Assembly (NCBI GenBank): GCA_028687935.1
Contig: JAQTZE010000003.1
Location: 1-64,000, forward strand
DNA length: 64,000 bases
Reading direction: 5' to 3'
DNA from: Sulfurimonas sp.
GTDB taxonomy: Bacteria; Campylobacterota; Campylobacteria; Campylobacterales; Sulfurimonadaceae
Every line of letters starts with the position of its first letter. The first letter of the stretch is position 1. The notes under the pieces are model-generated. The model was not told where the DNA came from. It was given only the letters and a program-made list of their open reading frames with translations, and searched no databases. Positions 1 to 6,869 of this stretch are shown in pieces. Made by a program: the position numbers and the translations under genes.

Positions 1-119
1 TAATAGTTATTATTAAGTCTGTTACTTGCTTAGTTTTCAATGATCTCAAACGCTCTCGATGGCTTCTACTCGAAGTCCCTCTAGGCCTAAACTTTAGGTC
101 TCTGTGTTTGTGGACGGGA
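1..119 (-). other. Leader of a stable RNA operon (probably rRNA), genes outside window
   Basis: Read on the minus strand, this stretch follows a consensus promoter and contains no ORF. It has two small hairpins: CCTAA/TTAGG near 86-98 and CTTC/GAAG near 64-76. It ends with a TTGAAAACTAAGCAAG segment at about 28-43, of the kind found in rRNA leaders and spacers. The discriminator right after the -10 box is C-rich. The inference is that a 16S rRNA gene lies just beyond the left edge; the RNA gene itself is not visible. Confidence 0.5.
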
Positions 120-148
120 ATTATAGGAGAATCGTTTTCTAATGTCAA
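120..148 (-). promoter_or_regulatory. Perfect sigma-70 promoter, leftward
   Basis: On the minus strand TTGACA (143-148) and TATAAT (120-125) are separated by exactly 17 bases, a full consensus match. Such perfect promoters are rare in AT-rich genomes and usually drive stable RNA. It points away from the downstream BAX-inhibitor-like gene. Confidence 0.8.
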
Positions 149-351
149 GGATATTTAAAAAGAATTGGCATATTTTATTACAAATGTTTACTTTCATATC
201 ACTATTTCTTATCTTATAATTTTACTCTTACATTATGTATAGAATTTATACTATTTTTTTGATCTCTGTTGCTTTCTATTAACTCTTTGTATATAGAATT
301 TCTTTCAAATATTAATTAAATACCCTATTTTGGGCATTTGGAGGAAATAAT
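149..351. other. AT-rich intergenic spacer
   Basis: No ORF, tRNA or clear repeat is seen between the leftward promoter and the first gene. A GGAGG Shine-Dalgarno sequence at 341-345 serves the gene starting at 352. Confidence 0.6.
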
Positions 352-1053
352 ATGGGACTTTATGATCGCGATTATGCAAGAGGGGACTCTTTTGCTTACG
401 AAAATGCTAGCCGTAGTGATTCGCAAATTATCTCTTTTGTAAAAGAGACGTATAAACTTTTTGCGGCTTCTATGATGGCTGGTGCTGTTGGTGCTTATGT
501 TGGTGTTCCTATGGCTGGAACTGTTGCAGCTTATTTTTGGCCTCTATTCTTTGTAGAAATTGGACTTTTAATAGGCTTACATTTTGTAAAACATAAACCA
601 GGTATCAATTTGGCAGTAATGTTTGGATTTGTATTTATGACTGGTCTTATGCTAGCGCCTTTGCTTGCTAAAACACTAGGAATGAGTGGTGGTGCTTCTA
701 TCATTGGAAATGCTTTTGCTATGACTTCCGTTGTCTTTGGTGCTATGAGTTTTTACGCTATAAAAACGACAAAAGACTTCACAGGATATGGTAAACCGCT
801 TATGATAGCTCTTCTTGTTATCATTGGTTTCTCAATTCTCAATATCTTTATTGGCAATCCGATGTTGCACGTCATCATTTCTGGTGCTGTTGTAATTTTA
901 TTCAGTATCTTAATCATTTATGACACGCAAAATATTATGAATGGTTCGTACGAAACACCTATCGATGGAGCGATTGCACTTTACTTAGATTTTTTAAATA
1001 TCTTTACAGCGCTTTTACAGCTCTTTGGTATCTTTGGAAATAGTGAAGACTAA
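352..1053 (+). CDS. BAX inhibitor-1 / YccA family membrane protein
   Basis: This 233-residue protein of the Bax1-I (BI-1/YccA) family is an inner-membrane protein with about seven hydrophobic segments after a short polar N-terminus of about 30 residues. Family members conduct or modulate ions (calcium leak in the bacterial homologue YetJ), and YccA of E. coli restrains FtsH. The late segment ending in YDTQNIMNGSY and the Asp near the end of the last helices (ALYLDFLNIF) are typical of the family. The start is fixed by GGAGGAAATAAT directly upstream. The next gene overlaps its 3' end, so the two are probably co-transcribed. The family call is secure; the physiological role here is unknown. Confidence 0.85.
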   Translation: MGLYDRDYARGDSFAYENASRSDSQIISFVKETYKLFAASMMAGAVGAYVGVPMAGTVAAYFWPLFFVEIGLLIGLHFVKHKPGINLAVMFGFVFMTGLMLAPLLAKTLGMSGGASIIGNAFAMTSVVFGAMSFYAIKTTKDFTGYGKPLMIALLVIIGFSILNIFIGNPMLHVIISGAVVILFSILIIYDTQNIMNGSYETPIDGAIALYLDFLNIFTALLQLFGIFGNSED

Positions 1054-1459
1054 CAACAACTTATCGCCCGAACTCTTTCGGGTGATAGATGCAAATCTCA
1101 ATCGCCTCAAAGAAGGCATCCGCGTAGTCGAAGATATCATGCGATATCGTGACAATAACAAAGAACTCTCTACAAAACTTAAAGAACTCCGACACAAAGC
1201 TCGTATAGATGAAACGCAAGTGCTTTTACAACACCGTGATAGTATTAACGATGTACTAAGAGCTACCATAAAAAGTGAACTTAACCGCACAGATGTAACA
1301 AGTATTATCACTGCGAACTTTAAAAGAGCACAAGAATCTTCTCGCGTTTTAGAAGAGCTTTTTAAGCTCCAAAACGCAGAGCAGAGTGAAAATTTTAAAT
1401 ATATTCGTTATGAGTTATATACGCTAGAGAAAGAGATAGTGCTTAACGAGAGTAGATAA
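1043..1459 (+). CDS. ThiD2-like protein (monofunctional HMP-P kinase family)
   Basis: About 138 residues, with the N-terminal signature RVIDANLNRLKEGIRVVED and a later NFKRAQESSRVLEEL, both typical of the ThiD2 domain that is often fused to ThiE. ThiD2 phosphorylates hydroxymethylpyrimidine phosphate in thiamine synthesis and is unrelated to the ribokinase-like ThiD. Here it stands alone. GTG at 1043 gives an 11-base overlap with the preceding gene; TTG at 1025 is an alternative in the same frame. Its 3' end overlaps the convergent methyltransferase gene by 17 bases. Databases often label such proteins thiamine-phosphate pyrophosphorylase, but the TIM-barrel ThiE domain is absent. Confidence 0.6.
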   Translation: MKTNNNLSPELFRVIDANLNRLKEGIRVVEDIMRYRDNNKELSTKLKELRHKARIDETQVLLQHRDSINDVLRATIKSELNRTDVTSIITANFKRAQESSRVLEELFKLQNAEQSENFKYIRYELYTLEKEIVLNESR

Positions 1460-2129
1460 ACGCAACTTCAAATTCGAGATAATTGAGCGGATACTCTTGC
1501 ATAAGTCTTTTTGTCGCTTTATAGTCAAGTGCTTTTCTTGAAGCACTCACTCCACTTTGCTTGATATATCTGAACATATCGCGTGTCGACTCAAACTCTA
1601 ATTTATATGTAACAACCTCAAACTCTACATCAAAATACTTTTTCTGAAGCTCATAGAGAGCCTCTTTTGTTCGTAACAAAGGCTCAAGTGATGCCGTAGC
1701 GTTTAGAGTTTTAAAGGTATCCGCCGTAAATATAGCAAGCGCTATAGGAGTATTTAGTCTCTTTATATTTGCAAAGACCATCTCCAAATCTTCTGCCCAT
1801 TGCAGTGCTGACGCAGAGAGCAGATAGTCATATCCCTCTTTTTGAAGTGTATCAAAAAGAGCTATATCATTAAAATCTCCATGCACTGCTTCAATCAAAT
1901 TAGATTTTGGATGTAGTTCTAACATTCCTGCTGCAAAATCCAAGCCTTTGAAAGCACTATACTCCCACGTAATACTTTTACAAAGCGCGCCACTGCCACA
2001 ACCAAGATCTAGGATCTTTTTTGGTTCTCCTTGCACGTGAGAGAGAAGTTTTGTCGCTACTTGGTTTTGGATGATGTTGTAGGTACCATAATGGCTTGCA
2101 TACTTTGAAAATTCTGCACTTACTCTCAT
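1443..2129 (-). CDS. bioC: SAM-dependent methyltransferase, BioC-like
   Basis: A 228-residue class I methyltransferase. Motif I is ILDLGCGSGALCKS, and the post-motif ASALQWAEDLE plus the late RYIKQSGVSASR match BioC, which methylates malonyl-ACP to start pimelate synthesis for biotin. The N-terminus (FSKYASHYGTYNIIQNQVATKL) also fits BioC. No other biotin gene is nearby; it sits as the last gene of the zinc-uptake operon, overlapping the permease gene by 4 bases (ATGA). The BioC assignment is therefore by sequence only; a general methyltransferase is possible. Confidence 0.65.
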   Translation of the reverse strand: MRVSAEFSKYASHYGTYNIIQNQVATKLLSHVQGEPKKILDLGCGSGALCKSITWEYSAFKGLDFAAGMLELHPKSNLIEAVHGDFNDIALFDTLQKEGYDYLLSASALQWAEDLEMVFANIKRLNTPIALAIFTADTFKTLNATASLEPLLRTKEALYELQKKYFDVEFEVVTYKLEFESTRDMFRYIKQSGVSASRKALDYKATKRLMQEYPLNYLEFEVAFIYSR

Positions 2130-2923
2130 TTTTTATTTCCTATTAGAGAGATGATAAAGATCAAGAGTACACACAAAACTATTGTCGCACCCGAGGGAAG
2201 AGAAAAATAAAATGATAGTGTCATGCCGCTTATCACACTCAAAAGTGCAAAAATGACAGAGAGAAACATCGTATTTAAAAAACCTACTCTATACTGCAAA
2301 GCAGCTACAGTGGGGATAACCATCAAAGCGCCAATCAGTAAACTCCCTACTATACGGATAGAGAGTGCAATAATGACGGCGACAACTGTAACAAGTAAAA
2401 AGTTGAGAAGTTTCACTTTTATACCGCTCGTTTTCGCAACTTCTTCATCATACGCGATAAAGTAAAGCTCTTTCGCAAACGCAAGCAGTAGAGCCAAAGC
2501 AAGTGTCCCAACAAACAAAATAGTTATCACATCATCACTGCTCACTGCCAATATCGAGCCAAAGAGATAAGAAAAGAGTGAGTTATTAAACGCACCACCC
2601 AAAGAGACGATGATGACAGCGATAGCAAGAGAGCCTGAGAGAAGTATCGCAAGGATTGCATCTGAGTAAAGTGCAAAAGAGCTTCTAAGATATTCAATAA
2701 GCCATGCGGAGAGAATAGCGACCAATACAGCAATCCATAAAGGATTAAAGCCAGCAACGAGCCCCACGGCAACACCGACTAAGGCTGAGTGCGCAAGCGT
2801 CTCACTGATCATAGAGTAGCGTTTGAGCACGACAAACGTTCCGCTAATCGAAGCTAAAAGCGCTATAAGCATCCCTGCAAGCAAAGCCCTTTGCATAAAT
2901 TCGTACTCTAACATTTCCAACAT
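2126..2923 (-). CDS. znuB: Zinc/manganese ABC transporter permease
   Basis: A 265-residue integral membrane protein of the ABC-3 family with about eight transmembrane helices, including the family segment LKRYSMISETLAHSALVGVA near residues 34-53. It forms the membrane channel of a metal importer with the neighbouring ATPase and substrate-binding protein. The gene lies 9 bases downstream of the ATPase gene and overlaps the methyltransferase gene by 4 bases, indicating translational coupling. A zinc rather than manganese substrate is inferred from the His-rich binding protein of the same operon. Confidence 0.85.
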   Translation of the reverse strand: MLEMLEYEFMQRALLAGMLIALLASISGTFVVLKRYSMISETLAHSALVGVAVGLVAGFNPLWIAVLVAILSAWLIEYLRSSFALYSDAILAILLSGSLAIAVIIVSLGGAFNNSLFSYLFGSILAVSSDDVITILFVGTLALALLLAFAKELYFIAYDEEVAKTSGIKVKLLNFLLVTVVAVIIALSIRIVGSLLIGALMVIPTVAALQYRVGFLNTMFLSVIFALLSVISGMTLSFYFSLPSGATIVLCVLLIFIISLIGNKK

Positions 2924-2932
2924 CTCTACTTC

Positions 2933-3703
2933 CTAGTGCTCATGCTTATGATTGTGAATGAGGTGTGCCTCTATACCATAGAGCGCGCTCATCTCTTCAC
3001 AACTCAGAGCTTCTTTTGGGTTGTTACAGACGATAGCTTTTTGGTTTATCGTAAAAAGTCGTCCGATATCATCAGCAATCACACCGATATCATGGGTTAT
3101 AAATACGATAGTTATCTTCTCTTCTTTATTGAGCTTTGATAAAAGTGCATAAAAATTTCTCTGAGAGACTATATCGACTCCCGTATTTGGCTCATCCAAG
3201 ATAAGTATCTCGGGTTTTGAAGCAAGTGCACGGGCTATCATAACGCGTTGACGTTGTCCACCTGAGAGTGTGCCCACCATCTTATCTTTAAGATCCAAAA
3301 TATCCATCTTAACCATAGCGTCATAAACTGCGGCCTTGTCTTCTTTGTTCAAAAAAGAGAAAAGAGTTCTTTGCGCTGTTCTTCCCATATTGACTATATC
3401 TAAAACTGTCGCAGGAAAATTGGCATCGACTAAAGATGCGCGTTGTGGGACATAGCCTACTTTGTGCCATGCTTTAAAGTTTGAGAGTTTTTTACCAAAG
3501 AGTTTGATAGTTCCTTCGCTCGGCGATTCAAGTCCAAGCAGCATCCTGATAAGGGTCGTCTTGCCTCCGCCATTTGGACCTATGATTGCAATATATTCAC
3601 CGTTGAAGATCTCAAGTGAGATATGTGAGAGTATTTTCTGCCCTCTTACGCCAAAGCTAAGGTTTTTTACATCAAAGATAGGAATCTTAAATTTCATTTG
3701 CAC
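2933..3703 (-). CDS. znuC: Zinc ABC transporter ATP-binding protein
   Basis: A 256-residue ABC ATPase: Walker A GPNGGGKTT near residue 43, Q-loop YVPQRAS, signature LSGGQRQR, Walker B ILILDEP and switch His in FITHD. The C-terminus ends in a His-rich tail (HLIHNHKHEH), which may bind metal. It overlaps the end of the substrate-binding-protein gene by 10 bases. It powers import through the permease encoded next. Start at ATG 3703; an ATG two codons later is equally possible. Confidence 0.87.
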   Translation of the reverse strand: MQMKFKIPIFDVKNLSFGVRGQKILSHISLEIFNGEYIAIIGPNGGGKTTLIRMLLGLESPSEGTIKLFGKKLSNFKAWHKVGYVPQRASLVDANFPATVLDIVNMGRTAQRTLFSFLNKEDKAAVYDAMVKMDILDLKDKMVGTLSGGQRQRVMIARALASKPEILILDEPNTGVDIVSQRNFYALLSKLNKEEKITIVFITHDIGVIADDIGRLFTINQKAIVCNNPKEALSCEEMSALYGIEAHLIHNHKHEH

Positions 3704-4629
3704 AGAAGCGCCTTGGAAATTTTTTCAAGATTTTGTCGCATGATATCTTCATAACTTAGATTTTGTGCAGCTTCATCTGCTGTTATATTTCCCAGTGGTT
3801 GCAGGGCATCGACGCTAATATTTGTATCTTCAGAGATACTTTTTATCGCTTTGTCACTTGCAAAATGTTCAAAAAAGATGGTTGTTATGTTATCTTCTTT
3901 TATATGTTCGATCAATTTTGCCATATTTTGCGGACTTGGTTGGGCATCAGGGGAGAAACCGCTGAGTGCTTCTACATGAAAACCATAGCGCTGCGCAAGA
4001 TAAGAATATGCGTTATGATTCACTAAAATGGTATCAAGAACACACTCTCTAAACGCACTCTTATATGCCGCATCAAGCCTCTCTAGCATTTGTAAATAGG
4101 CTGTTTTGTTTGTCGTATACAGAGCTGCGTTTTGTGGTGCTAGTTTGATGAGTTCTTCTGTTATGACTTCTGTTGCTTTTGCCATATTTTGTAGATCCAA
4201 CCAATAATGCGGGTCAATCTTACTGTGTGAACAATGCTCATCATGATGAGAGTGTTCTTCATGTTCATCTGAGCCTAACTCTCTGAGATTTACATGCTCA
4301 CTCATATCGATAGCCTTACTCACAAACGCAAAGCCATCAACCCACGGTTCAAGTCCCGCTCCACTATAAAATATAAGATCGCTCTGCTCAAGTGAAGCAA
4401 CAAGTTTTGGTGTTGGTTCAAAACTGTGAACATCTACACCAAAAGGTAAAATATTTGTAATTTGGACACTTTCACCCGCAATATGTGTAACGATATCATA
4501 CAGAGCAAAACTACTAGTAGCGACTTGCGGTTTTGTAGTTTTTGGCTCTTTTTCTTGGTTCATAGAGAGCACAAACAAGAGTACACCAAACGCAAGGAGT
4601 GCAATAATCGTCTTTTTTAAGTGCTTCAT
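3694..4629 (-). CDS. znuA: Zinc ABC transporter substrate-binding protein
   Basis: A 311-residue periplasmic solute-binding protein of cluster 9. The N-terminal hydrophobic segment of about 20 residues is a signal peptide or anchor with no lipobox Cys. A His/Glu/Asp-rich loop (EHEEHSHHDEHCSH) at about residues 121-134, followed by DPHYWLD, is the hallmark of ZnuA. Conserved metal-site regions around VDVHSFEPT and NHNAYSYL are present. First gene of the operon znuA-znuC-znuB-bioC. A TATAAT lies 23 bases upstream of the start. No convincing Zur box was seen. Confidence 0.87.
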   Translation of the reverse strand: MKHLKKTIIALLAFGVLLFVLSMNQEKEPKTTKPQVATSSFALYDIVTHIAGESVQITNILPFGVDVHSFEPTPKLVASLEQSDLIFYSGAGLEPWVDGFAFVSKAIDMSEHVNLRELGSDEHEEHSHHDEHCSHSKIDPHYWLDLQNMAKATEVITEELIKLAPQNAALYTTNKTAYLQMLERLDAAYKSAFRECVLDTILVNHNAYSYLAQRYGFHVEALSGFSPDAQPSPQNMAKLIEHIKEDNITTIFFEHFASDKAIKSISEDTNISVDALQPLGNITADEAAQNLSYEDIMRQNLEKISKALLCK

Positions 4630-4651
4630 ATCATCCCCAAAAATTTTTGAA

Positions 4652-4657
4652 ATTATA
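4652..4657 (-). promoter_or_regulatory. -10 element of the znuA promoter
   Basis: TATAAT on the minus strand, 22 bases before the znuA start and back to back with the secG promoter. The -35 region is weak, as is common in Campylobacterota. Confidence 0.45.
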
Positions 4658-4686
4658 CCCTATTTTGTAATATAGTATTTTTTAGA

Positions 4687-4692
4687 TATAAT
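4687..4692 (+). promoter_or_regulatory. -10 element of the secG promoter
   Basis: TATAAT 30 bases before the secG start, preceded by a T-rich tract rather than a clear -35 box. Confidence 0.5.
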
Positions 4693-4722
4693 TCGCCACT
4701 TTATACATTCAGGAATCAATAT

Positions 4723-5055
4723 ATGACAACTAGTTTTTTACTTATTGTTCAAATAGTTTTAGTAGTGATCATCACTATTGCTGTACTATTACAAAAAAGC
4801 TCAAGCATCGGTCTTGGCGCATACAGTGGCTCAAATGAGTCAGTATTTGGTGCAAAAGGACCAAATAGTTTCTTAGCAAAAGCCACTTTTACTATAGGCT
4901 TTTTGTTTATATTAAACACAATTGCGCTTGGATATATGTACTCTCAAAATGCACAATCTTCAGTAATTGATGATATGGTAGAGACAACACAAGTTGTAGC
5001 ACCTCTTTCAGCTGCTCCTGTGGCTCCAGTGCAAGAAGAAAACAGTACAAAATAG
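4723..5055 (+). CDS. secG: Preprotein translocase subunit SecG
   Basis: 110 residues with two transmembrane helices (about 4-22 and 53-72) separated by the conserved cytoplasmic loop LLQKSSSIGLGAYSGSNESV. This is the SecG signature. SecG assists SecYEG during protein export. The C-terminal tail is Ala/Pro/Val-rich and variable. It precedes frr, an arrangement common in Campylobacterota. Confidence 0.88.
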   Translation: MTTSFLLIVQIVLVVIITIAVLLQKSSSIGLGAYSGSNESVFGAKGPNSFLAKATFTIGFLFILNTIALGYMYSQNAQSSVIDDMVETTQVVAPLSAAPVAPVQEENSTK

Positions 5056-5121
5056 TTGCATTTTTTGCAGCTATACCCCTTCTAAAAAAATCTCTTTTAC
5101 TCACGCTTAAATCTTTCTTGC

Positions 5122-5127
5122 TACAAT
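5122..5127 (+). promoter_or_regulatory. -10 element upstream of frr
   Basis: TACAAT 38 bases before frr in an AT-rich spacer; one base from consensus. Confidence 0.35.
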
Positions 5128-5164
5128 TATGCAATTATTTTTTACAATACATTAAGGAAACCAT

Positions 5165-5722
5165 ATGCTAAACGAAATATACAGCGAATGTGAAACAAAA
5201 ATGCAAGGTAGCGTTAATCACATGCTTAGAGATTTTAAAACACTCAGAACAGGGAAGGTTATGATCTCTGTTTTGGACAATATTAAAATTGATTATTATG
5301 GAACGATGACTGCACTTGATCAGGTTGGTTCTGTTATTGCAACAGATGCTACGACTATCGTAATCAACCCTTGGGAAAAAAATCTCTTAAACGCAATAGA
5401 CGGTGCTATCCAAAAAGCAAATATCGGCGTAAACCCAAACAATGACGGTGTACAAATCAAACTCTTTTTCCCACCGATGACAGTTGAGCAACGTAAAGAG
5501 TCTGTAAAACAGATGAAAGGGATGGGCGAAGATGCAAAAGTTTCTGTAAGAAATGACAGAAAAAATGCAAACGATAAGATCAAAAGAATGGAAAAAGACA
5601 AAGAGATTACTGCGGATGAGTCCAAAGTAGCGCAAGATGCTATACAAAAAATAACAGATAAATATGCAGCGAATATCGAACAAATCTTAAAAGACAAAGA
5701 GATAGATATATTAAAAGTTTAA
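5165..5722 (+). CDS. frr: Ribosome recycling factor
   Basis: 185 residues, the usual length. It carries the RRF features: N-terminal helix ending in LRTGKVM, the hinge and domain II ([28 protein letters not shown]), and the C-terminal charged helices [16 protein letters not shown]. With EF-G it splits post-termination ribosomes. The start has AAGGAAACCAT upstream. A leader rich in hairpins follows before pyrE. Confidence 0.95.
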   Translation: MLNEIYSECETKMQGSVNHMLRDFKTLRTGKVMISVLDNIKIDYYGTMTALDQVGSVIATDATTIVINPWEKNLLNAIDGAIQKANIGVNPNNDGVQIKLFFPPMTVEQRKESVKQMKGMGEDAKVSVRNDRKNANDKIKRMEKDKEITADESKVAQDAIQKITDKYAANIEQILKDKEIDILKV

Positions 5723-5724
5723 AC

Positions 5725-5821
5725 GCTAAAGGAAGTAATACCTTTAGCTACGTGAACACTAGGTTCTCCTCGGCGGAGAGCCCTCGCACCATTGGTGCTC
5801 TATCAAAAAATATATGAGGGA
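5725..5821 (+). promoter_or_regulatory. Three-hairpin leader of pyrE, can mask the Shine-Dalgarno
   Basis: Three perfect hairpins follow one another: GCTAAAGG/CCTTTAGC (5725-5748, 8 bp), TCTCC/GGAGA (5765-5779, 5 bp) and GCACC/GGTGC (5786-5798, 5 bp, loop ATT). CCCTC at 5781-5785 is complementary to GAGGG at 5816-5820, which is the pyrE Shine-Dalgarno sequence, so the last hairpin can be enclosed in a stem that hides the ribosome site. No known riboswitch class was recognised. Confidence 0.5.
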
Positions 5822-5827
5822 ACTCGC

Positions 5828-6436
5828 ATGAATGTTAAAAAAATATATATGGATGCAGATGCACTTTTAGAAGGGCATTTTAAATTAAGTAGCGGGAACC
5901 ATTCCCAGTTTTATCTGCAATCCGCAAAAGTTTTAGAAGATCCTAAAACTGCGAAACTTCTTGCTGATGCTCTTGCCAAACAGATAAAAGCAAGCGGTCT
6001 TGAAGTAGACACCGTTTGTGCTCCAGCACTTGGTGGGCTTATCGCAGGTTTTGCGCTTGCGCAGGCGCTTGATGTACGCTCTATCTTCGCTGAGAGAGTT
6101 GGCGGAGAGATGAGTATCCGTCGTGGATTTGAGATTAAAAAAGGTGAGAAAGTGCTCATGTGCGAAGATATCATCACAACAGGCGGTTCTGCAATGGAAG
6201 CGGCAGCTGTTGTAAAAAGCCTTGGTGGAGAGATCGTTGGTGTTGCAGCTTTGGCAAACCGTGGTTTTTGTAAACGCGAAGGCAGTGATGTACAAACGCA
6301 GCCTAACTGTAAACTCCCTCAAGATATCCCGTTCTTTGCTCTTGAAGATTTTACGTTTGAGATTTATGAGCCAGACAACTGTCCTCTTTGTAAAGACGGA
6401 AGCGAGGCTATCAAGCCTGGTTCTCGCGGTAACTAA
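5828..6436 (+). CDS. pyrE: Orotate phosphoribosyltransferase
   Basis: 202 residues. It converts orotate and PRPP to OMP in pyrimidine synthesis. The PRPP-binding loop is seen as [17 protein letters not shown], and the N-terminus [20 protein letters not shown] matches PyrE of the Thermus/Campylobacterota type. The C-terminus carries an unusual CPLCKDG Cys pair. ATG 5828 is chosen because GAGGGA lies 6 bases upstream and the protein begins as in homologues; an in-frame ATG at 5792 falls inside the leader hairpins. Confidence 0.92.
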   Translation: MNVKKIYMDADALLEGHFKLSSGNHSQFYLQSAKVLEDPKTAKLLADALAKQIKASGLEVDTVCAPALGGLIAGFALAQALDVRSIFAERVGGEMSIRRGFEIKKGEKVLMCEDIITTGGSAMEAAAVVKSLGGEIVGVAALANRGFCKREGSDVQTQPNCKLPQDIPFFALEDFTFEIYEPDNCPLCKDGSEAIKPGSRGN

Positions 6437-6449
6437 TTTAATAGTCCAA

Positions 6450-6519
6450 AAAAGGAATAGATTCCTTTTACTTCTATCAGGTCGCTTTGGCCACTAAAGC
6501 TTTGTCTCTTAAGAGACAA
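6450..6519 (+). promoter_or_regulatory. Second three-hairpin leader, upstream of orf6539
   Basis: Three perfect hairpins: AAAAGGAA/TTCCTTTT (6450-6469, loop TAGA), GCTTT/AAAGC (6484-6500) and TTGTCTC/GAGACAA (6502-6519, loop TTAA). An AGGT sits just before the second hairpin, as in the leader before pyrE. The ribosome site AAAGGGA follows directly. Confidence 0.4.
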
Positions 6520-6538
6520 GAAAGGGAATGCAATTATA

Positions 6539-6859
6539 ATGCAAAACAAAACAGATTTTAAACTAGATATCAAACACCTTCAAAAGGTGCACAGAACACT
6601 TCGTAAGGCTGGGAATATTTTTCCAAATGAAAGCGCACTTGTTGAAACACTCGAAGCTGAAATCAGTAAAGCGCAGGATGATAGTTCACTCAATATCTAC
6701 TACTCTATGGCGCAATATCTTAAACAAAGACTCAAAGAACTTCGAGCACATCTTGAAGTGCCTCAAAAAGGTGTTGAAGAAGCGTATGAGGATCTCACTT
6801 GGAGTATCAACTATCTTCAGTGGCTTGTTGCTGAGAACAAAGAAAAAAGCGAAGAGTAA
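6539..6859 (+). CDS. Conserved helical protein of unknown function
   Basis: 106 residues, acidic and lysine-rich, with no membrane segment or signal peptide. The composition and heptad spacing suggest three to four helices, the second running roughly from LVETLEAEISKAQ to LKQRLKELRAHL. No known domain recognised. It follows pyrE with a structured leader of its own and converges with the antiporter gene. Probably cytoplasmic; no function can be assigned. Confidence 0.65.
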   Translation: MQNKTDFKLDIKHLQKVHRTLRKAGNIFPNESALVETLEAEISKAQDDSSLNIYYSMAQYLKQRLKELRAHLEVPQKGVEEAYEDLTWSINYLQWLVAENKEKSEE

Positions 6860-6869
6860 AACTCTTTGC

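Noticed and set aside
4630..4722. Possible Zur box between znuA and secG
   Set aside because: The AT-rich sequence has no convincing dyad matching known Zur operators.
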